Positions 60,101 to 64,000 of a stretch of DNA of 64,000 bases are shown one piece after another. The first letter of the stretch is position 1, and the number at the start of each line of letters is the position of its first letter. The notes below the pieces were generated by a model. The model had not been told where the DNA came from and did no database searches. It saw nothing but the letters and a program-made list of their open reading frames with translations. A program made the translations under genes and the position numbers. Source of the DNA: Tillus elongatus (Eukaryota; Arthropoda; Insecta; Coleoptera; Cleridae); NCBI GenBank assembly GCA_964006375.1, contig OZ023269.1, forward strand, positions 125,220,223-125,284,222, in the 5' to 3' direction.

Positions 60101-62179
60101 GAGAAAATAAAGGCAGTAAGAGACTGGCCTGTGCCGAAGAACAAACATGAGGTCAGAAGTTTTCTGGGACTTTGCAGCTACTACCGACGCTTTGTGAAGT
60201 ACTTCAGCAGCATTGCGAAACCTCTACATAGCCTAACTGAAAATAAGGCCGAGTTCATCTGGTCACCAGATTGCCAACAGTCTTTTAGGGAACTCAAACA
60301 TCGTCTTCTCACTGCTCCGATACTGGCTTATCCTCAGGACGAAGGACTGTTCATACTGGACACTGATGCTTCCCAGTATGGCATTGGGGCAGTACTCTCG
60401 CAGCTCCAAGCCGGAGAGGAAGTTGTGATAGGCTACTTCAGCAAAACGTTCGGAAAAGCAGAAAAAAATTACTGTGTAACCCGGAAAGAACTGCTGGCAG
60501 TTGTAAGATCCATCGAACATTTCCACAGCTTCCTGTACGGAAGAACATTCCGCGTGAGGTCAGATCACTCTGCTCTGCAATGGCTTCTGAACTTTAGAAA
60601 TCCTGAAGGACAGATAGCACGATGGATAGAGAAACTGCAGAGCTACGACTTCCGGATTGAACATCGAAGAGGAAGAAGTCACGCCAATGCAGACAGCCTG
60701 TCGAGAAGACCATGTTCAGTGCATGAATGTAAATTTTGCGAGCGACAAGAGAACAAAGAGATCGACAAAGTAACTCATCAGATCAAACAACTGGTGGCAG
60801 GACAGAAGAATAACACCGATCTAGACGTAAATCTTGAATACATCAGAGACGCACAGAAGACAGATCCAGACTTGAAAAATATTAGAGAATGGCTACAAAA
60901 GGGGAAAAGACCTGAGTGGCACGATGTGTCCCGGTTTGGGGCGGAGGTTAAAGGATACTGGCTACAATGGGACTCATTGTGTCTAAAGAATGACATGATC
61001 ACTCGAAAATGGGAAACTGCCGATGGTAGAGACTGTATATACCAGACCGTTGTGCCAAGTGAGTGCATAAGCAGTGTTCTTCAAGAGTTACACAATAGTA
61101 GAAGTGGAGGCCACTTTGGGGTCAACAGGACTCTTGCCAGAGTGAGAGACCGCTTCTATTGGATAAACTGCCGAAGAAGCGTGGAAGAATGGTGCAAAAG
61201 GTGTGACCAATGTGCTTCAAAGAAAGGACCAAAGACCCGATCCAGAGGAAAAATGATGCAGTACATCTCAGGTACACCGTGGGAGAGAGTTGCCGTAGAC
61301 ATCGCAGGACCTTTTCCCATCACAGAGTCTGGGAACAGATACATAATGGTGGCGATGGACTACTTCTCGAAATGGCCTGAAGTTGCGCCGATCCCCAACC
61401 AAGAGGCAACGACCGTAGCAGAAGCCCTGATGGAAAATGTCATATCACGGCATGGCGTACCCTTGGAGATTCACACCGACCAGGGCCGGAATTTCGAATC
61501 AGAGGTCTGGAAGAGCCTAATGGACTTGCTAGGCATAAAGAAAACGAGAACAACGCCACTCCACCCTCAATCAGACGGCATGGTAGAACGGCATAACAGG
61601 ACCATCAATCAGTATCTTGCTATGTTTGTCGACGAGAATCAAAGAACCTGGGACAAGTTGATACCTCTGTTCCTCCTAGCTTACAGAAGCTCTCAGCATG
61701 AATCTACCGGCTACACTCCATCCATGATGTTGACCGGCAGAGAGATGCGGTTACCAATCGACATGACGAGACCACCACCGAACGAGGACATAGCGGACCT
61801 AGCTACGTTACCTGAGTATGTCGCCGACCTAGAAGGAAAACTGCGCACTATACACAGATGTGTCAGAGATAGGCTCCTCTTAAGCAGTGACCGGATGAAG
61901 ATGCGCTTGGATCGCAGAGCAACACCCCATACATTCAAGGAAGGTGATGCAGTGTGGCTGTACCAACCAACAAGGAGAAAGGGCCTCAGTCCCAAACTTC
62001 AGAAACCATGGGAAGGGCCATACTTGGTGACTAAGAAAATTAACGACCTAGTCTACAGAATCCAGCTGTCTCCAAGAACTAAACCCAAAGTTGTTCACAT
62101 AGAGAGGTTGAGTCCCTATCGGGGCAACGAACCCCCAAGTTGGCGGCCGGTAAATACTGTTCGGGACGAACAGTCTTAA
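57128..62179 (+). CDS. Gag-Pol polyprotein of the gypsy element
   Basis: 1683 residues, no internal stop. Residues 1-195: Glu/Arg-rich coiled coil with a 33-residue duplication and three exact heptads (118-138). About 215-380: Gag capsid-like (PTFDGETSWPMYRRQFE). CCHC knuckle at 431-444. Protease DTGA (Asp514). RT with WSSPVVLVTKKDG, FSTLDLKSGYWQ and catalytic YLDD 931-934. RNase H begins DTDAS (1078). Integrase: zinc-binding HH..CC (about 1322-1362), DD35E triad Asp1391, Asp1451, Glu1487, and a chromo/GPYF-like end (WEGPYLVTKK). Gag and Pol share one frame with no visible frameshift signal, so the protein must be cut from one product. No env. All catalytic residues are present. Confidence 0.97.
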   Translation: MVNTRSTDYDKMAEIKELMDLLKKQREEDEQRRQEEERRRREEDERRRQEDKEDLKRQREEGEQRRQEEERRRREEVERRRQEEEQRRQEDKEELRSMFHNIRVDVKEEIEQINEQIENVDKKVENVDKKVENVDKKVENVTEDLNKRWEEVEGLKEQMKMMMKGTEVRHRELTEQVMGQTDRTQPRGVTGMSPVQNRREEDMPIVQQPHGTLKPPTFDGETSWPMYRRQFEAAALSNGWSEQQAATALILSLRGKALEILQNIPESKQQNYLTVIQALDLRYGNKYMSQVYQTQLKSRVQKPNETLQEFSAEVEKLVRLAYPQAPEEFVNQITVQTFIDGVLDNEMQQALRLGRFKTLTDCVIYGLQFEAAKNASQPRRNRLREVKEIEDHADTTEELRREIKLMKEAISKLTATVGARRTKADWSDIECYKCGRKGHISRQCSQTQQVACRRQEYTNRERHQGKRPDASVGGRHVACETQCPKVRVSTIRRCRESLVIPGSIDGRQCSFTIDTGATTSVVRPDMLPNRSALTTNKQPVLETAKGDRIPVHGEATVYIRLGSTELQVRAVVAEIVDEFILGLDLMEEFDVLSVDFQNKILKIGNEELYLSPPTGEANPRVRLIVDEDTRIPGNSEKIVRARLEKKLDGMTALIAEPLKDRHDGALVARCLVDPKRTIPIRVANVQTNRVTLKRGEVIATCEPIDRVTLSKNVTPTALDRRLPVEMVERFKNSWGQLNDMEMEMALKFVLEEADIFAQDKITGRTSLVQHRINTGDARPIRQPPRRLPFAKQSEIKAMVNEMLEDGVIEESNSPWSSPVVLVTKKDGTMRFCVDYRKLNDVTKKDSYPLPRIDDTLNTLAGSKWFSTLDLKSGYWQVELHKDDKEKTAFSTGNGLYQFKVMPFGLCNAPATFERLMELVLRGLTWETCLVYLDDVMVIGRTFDEHLSNLKQVFSRLRGANLQLNPKKCVLFQKKVCFLGHVVSEKGIETDPEKIKAVRDWPVPKNKHEVRSFLGLCSYYRRFVKYFSSIAKPLHSLTENKAEFIWSPDCQQSFRELKHRLLTAPILAYPQDEGLFILDTDASQYGIGAVLSQLQAGEEVVIGYFSKTFGKAEKNYCVTRKELLAVVRSIEHFHSFLYGRTFRVRSDHSALQWLLNFRNPEGQIARWIEKLQSYDFRIEHRRGRSHANADSLSRRPCSVHECKFCERQENKEIDKVTHQIKQLVAGQKNNTDLDVNLEYIRDAQKTDPDLKNIREWLQKGKRPEWHDVSRFGAEVKGYWLQWDSLCLKNDMITRKWETADGRDCIYQTVVPSECISSVLQELHNSRSGGHFGVNRTLARVRDRFYWINCRRSVEEWCKRCDQCASKKGPKTRSRGKMMQYISGTPWERVAVDIAGPFPITESGNRYIMVAMDYFSKWPEVAPIPNQEATTVAEALMENVISRHGVPLEIHTDQGRNFESEVWKSLMDLLGIKKTRTTPLHPQSDGMVERHNRTINQYLAMFVDENQRTWDKLIPLFLLAYRSSQHESTGYTPSMMLTGREMRLPIDMTRPPPNEDIADLATLPEYVADLEGKLRTIHRCVRDRLLLSSDRMKMRLDRRATPHTFKEGDAVWLYQPTRRKGLSPKLQKPWEGPYLVTKKINDLVYRIQLSPRTKPKVVHIERLSPYRGNEPPSWRPVNTVRDEQS

Positions 62180-62190
62180 GGAGGGGGGCA
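62178..62190 (+). other. Polypurine tract
   Basis: AAGGAGGGGGGCA immediately before the 3' LTR, overlapping the stop codon of gag-pol. Primes plus-strand DNA synthesis. Confidence 0.9.
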
Positions 62191-62191
62191 G

Positions 62192-62933
62192 TGTTACAAA
62201 GCACTTCAATAGACGTAGGTGCGGTGTTGCCACATCTCCAGAATTTCCCCAACATCTGGGAATTTTTGCACAATCTGGCAACACCGCCTCCCCACCCCCC
62301 TGGGGGTGCCTGGGGTGACCCCCCTCAGGCGAAGTCTCAACCCTCTAGGACCAGAAATAACGAAGTTACCAACTTGTACCCCGTCGGAACGGATAACTGA
62401 GGTCTGCACATTCCGAACACCCTGTATATACACCCTGTATACGTAGACAACCCTTACACCCTGTATACGCAGAGAGATCTTATAGTTCGAGAAACACCTC
62501 TTGTGTGACATAGGAGTGGTGACCACATTTGGATCATCCTGTATATACATCCCCCTGTATACACACGGGACCGATCTGTATTCACAGAACCTTCTAGTAA
62601 AAGAAGGTCCTGGAACGTTCTGGAATGGAATGCTCTAGAAAGGAGGGGAAGGTACGGCGAGTATATAAAAGCGGAAGCAAGCCAGCCCGAGTTAGTTGAG
62701 TTCAGTAAGAGAATGTGGTAGTGACTTGAAGAAGCAGTGTAAAGTGTTAAGAGAGTAGTGACTGTAGTACCAGATTAGTGACTTTTGTTGAGAGTAGTAA
62801 TTGTAAGGCCAGTAAATGAAGTGTTTTGTGAGAGAGACATTCTAGAAATTTTATTGTATCCATATTTAGAGTGTAAATAAAGTTGTTTTGTTAAAATTAA
62901 AAGTCTCACTTATCCAGAACCCGGAGAAAACGT

Positions 62934-62937
<4 letters not shown>
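62192..62937 (+). repeat. 3' LTR
   Basis: 746 bp, no difference from the 5' LTR seen by eye. Heat-shock-element core at 62613-62625, TATA box at 62662-62670, AATAAA at 62876-62881. Confidence 0.95.

Positions 62938-63012
<75 letters not shown>
62938..63012. repeat. (TA)n microsatellite, continuation of the gypsy target
   Basis: About 75 bp TA. The left remnant of this tract is at 56312-56321. Confidence 0.95.
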
Positions 63013-63013
<1 letters not shown>

Positions 63014-63440
63014 TTTGGAATGTTGCACTACACTGTAATCACTTTTAAATATATACTTTATTTGTTTGCTATACTTTTTGTGATTTATTATTGGTTTGCT
63101 TGGACTGCAGTTTCGAACCGTCCCGGTTCATCATCAGCACGCTACTGACTGTGATCGCTCCTATGTGGTCTACGTCTGAGATTGTACGTGGCGCTTGCGC
63201 ATTGAGCTTCTGTTGGTCGGTTTACTGTTCTCTGATTGGTTGTGCCTTCGGACTGCGTCGTGTGTATCTGTCTCCTGTCTTGATCACTGTGGTTTGATAA
63301 TTTGTCTATTTGTATGGCCTTTATTAAGTTTTGTTTAAATGTTTGTACTTGGATTTGTTCTGACATTAACTGTTTCTTATTGTTTGTTTGTTGAATGTAG
63401 TATTGTTCCCAGATTTCTATTTTTTTTTGTGACCACAATA
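63013..63440 (-). other. PLE-type terminal region containing a hammerhead ribozyme
   Basis: GC-richer than its surroundings. No coding frame. The ribozyme at 63095-63145 on the minus strand is of the kind found in PLE terminal repeats. The remainder (63146-63440) has no match elsewhere in the window, so assignment to a PLE rests on the ribozyme. Confidence 0.5.
63095..63145 (-). ncRNA. Type-I hammerhead ribozyme, PLE style
   Basis: Minus strand, in order: stem I 5' strand (GCGTG), CTGATGA (63137-63131), helix II GAACC/GGTTC with a 5-base loop (63129-63115), GAA, very short stem III from ACTGCAGT (63111-63104), the cleavage triplet GTC (63105-63103), stem I 3' strand (CAAGC; pairs G-C, T-A, mismatch, C-G, G-C). 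All invariant core bases are present. The tiny stem III is characteristic of PLE hammerheads. Predicted self-cleavage after 63103 on the minus strand. Confidence 0.8.
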
Positions 63441-63445
63441 TACTT

Positions 63446-63798
63446 TTATAGGTATAAATTTTTTCATGGGGTACCATACTGTCCCTTGTTGGAAAGACTA
63501 CTGATCGACTTCACAAGATCTTGGCTTCCCCTTCGTAAGTCAGAGTATGAGTAGAAAAAGGTTTGAAGATATTCTTCAAAATATTAACGTCAACGATAAC
63601 AGTGCCATTCCAACAAACAACAGAGATAAATTATATAAGATAAGACCTCTTATAGAAACTCCAAATGAACAATTTAAGAAATTGTATAATGGAACACGAG
63701 AGTTTTCAATTGATGAATCAATGATATTATTCAAGGGGCGCTTATTGATAAAACAATATAATCCGAAGAAACCGCTATGTGAAAACTGGAACCTGTGA
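63446..63798 (+). pseudogene. piggyBac-type transposase fragment
   Basis: An 83-codon frame at 63547-63798 reads MSRKRFEDILQNINVND, KLYKIRPLIE, REFSIDESMILFKGR and KQYNPKKP, matching the part of piggyBac/PGBD transposases around the first catalytic Asp (IDE block). Upstream, in another frame, RSWLPLRKSEYE may be the preceding part. It stops after KKP and is followed at once by the hammerhead palindrome, so the catalytic remainder is missing. Confidence 0.8.
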
Positions 63799-63852
63799 TC
63801 AGCACTAATAAGTACACTGGGAGAACACCCAAATCACCACAACACATATTTC

Positions 63853-63899
63853 AGAGACCTTACGATCGTTTCGTTGACAATGTCAACATCTTCAGAGAA
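63853..63899 (-). ncRNA. Hammerhead ribozyme motif, left arm
   Basis: Minus strand: CTGAAGA (63895-63889) fits CUGANGA. Helix II GTTGAC/GTCAAC, GAAAC (63872-63868), short stem III from ACGATCGT (63869-63862), and GTA as cleavage triplet. Stem I is weak (about 3 bp). The core is complete. Confidence 0.65.
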
Positions 63900-63911
63900 A
63901 ATAATTTTCTT

Positions 63912-63960
63912 CCTCCGAAGATGTTGACATTGTCAACGAAACGATCGTAAGGTTTCTGAA
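63912..63960 (+). ncRNA. Hammerhead ribozyme motif, right arm, core mutated
   Basis: Same layout on the plus strand, but the core reads CCGAAGA (63915-63921), with C in place of the invariant U. Probably inactive. Confidence 0.6.
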
Positions 63961-64000
63961 ATATGTGTTGTGGTGATTTGGGTGTTCTCCAAGTGTACTT

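Larger units (their letters stand above)
56322..62937 (+). mobile_element. Intact Ty3/gypsy LTR retrotransposon
   Basis: 6.6-kb element: two 746-bp LTRs (TGTTACAAAG..ACGTAACA) that look identical over their whole length, tRNA-Leu-type primer binding site, a single 1683-codon gag-pol frame and a polypurine tract. No envelope frame. Inserted into a (TA)n tract with ATAT on both sides (56318-56321, 62938-62941). The 4-bp duplication is typical of gypsy integrases, but the TA sequence makes it weak evidence here. LTR identity plus an unbroken frame point to a very recent insertion. Confidence 0.96.
63810..64000. repeat. Palindrome of two hammerhead-bearing arms
   Basis: Left arm 63810-63897 is the inverse of 63914-64000 with very few mismatches. 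The spacer is about 16 bp (AGAAAATAATTTTC-like). The right arm reaches the end of the window, so it may extend further. Each arm contains TGTTGACATTGTCAAC-GAAAC, the helix II and GAAA box of a hammerhead. Confidence 0.9.

Overview
The window looks like nuclear DNA of an arthropod, most probably an insect. The evidence is the mix of mobile elements: Jockey-, CR1- and LOA/R1-like non-LTR elements, a Dong/R4-type LINE, GIY-YIG Penelope-like elements (PLEs), a Ty3/gypsy element primed by tRNA-Leu, a piggyBac fragment and tRNA-derived SINEs. Very long (TA)n and (AAT)n microsatellites are also abundant. I found no convincing single-copy host gene. Nearly everything recognisable is a transposable element, a fragment of one, or simple repeat.

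Layout. 1-5.8 kb: a non-autonomous repeat family with (TA)n tracts, a CR1-like LINE fragment and a rearranged PLE. 6.3-8.0 kb: an internally deleted copy of the LINE that is full length at 16-21 kb. 8.25-8.6 kb: a tRNA-derived SINE with a 13-bp target-site duplication. 9.8-11.6 kb: a Jockey fragment interrupted by a CR1-like LINE. 12.1-12.6 kb: an 8-bp minisatellite. 15.3-21.75 kb: an old LINE interrupted by a full-length, almost intact LOA/R1-like LINE (15952-21190) with 12-bp target-site duplications. 22.6-23.2 kb: RT pseudogene. 23.8-25.9 kb: a 5'-truncated Dong/R4-like LINE lying between two (AAT)n tracts. 27-28.7 kb: degraded LINE. 29.2-39.1 kb: several LINE fragments and repeat copies. 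40.4-51.7 kb: a dense inverted-repeat landscape (long non-autonomous elements, 300-bp MITEs, PLE remains and a palindrome with arms near 1.8 kb and a (TA)n apex). 52-53.7 kb: a nearly complete RT pseudogene preceded by a 57-bp-arm hairpin, then a second SINE. 56.3-62.9 kb: a structurally intact Ty3/gypsy retrotransposon with LTRs that look identical and one 1683-codon gag-pol frame. 63-64 kb: PLE terminal sequence with hammerhead ribozyme motifs and a piggyBac fragment.

How the parts work together. Two elements look capable of recent activity. The gypsy element has everything needed to move: identical LTRs with TATA box and polyadenylation signal, a tRNA-Leu primer site, a polypurine tract, and Gag, protease, RT, RNase H and integrase in one frame. 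Its U3 also carries a perfect heat-shock-element motif. The LOA/R1-like LINE has both ORFs, target-site duplications and a poly(A) tail, and is spoiled only by two apparent frameshifts. The SINEs and MITE-like repeats encode nothing and must rely on enzymes supplied in trans. Most of the large (TA)n tracts sit at one fixed place inside a single repeat family, so microsatellite and transposon expansion are linked here. Element-clade names are judged from motifs by eye. No alignments or database searches were run.
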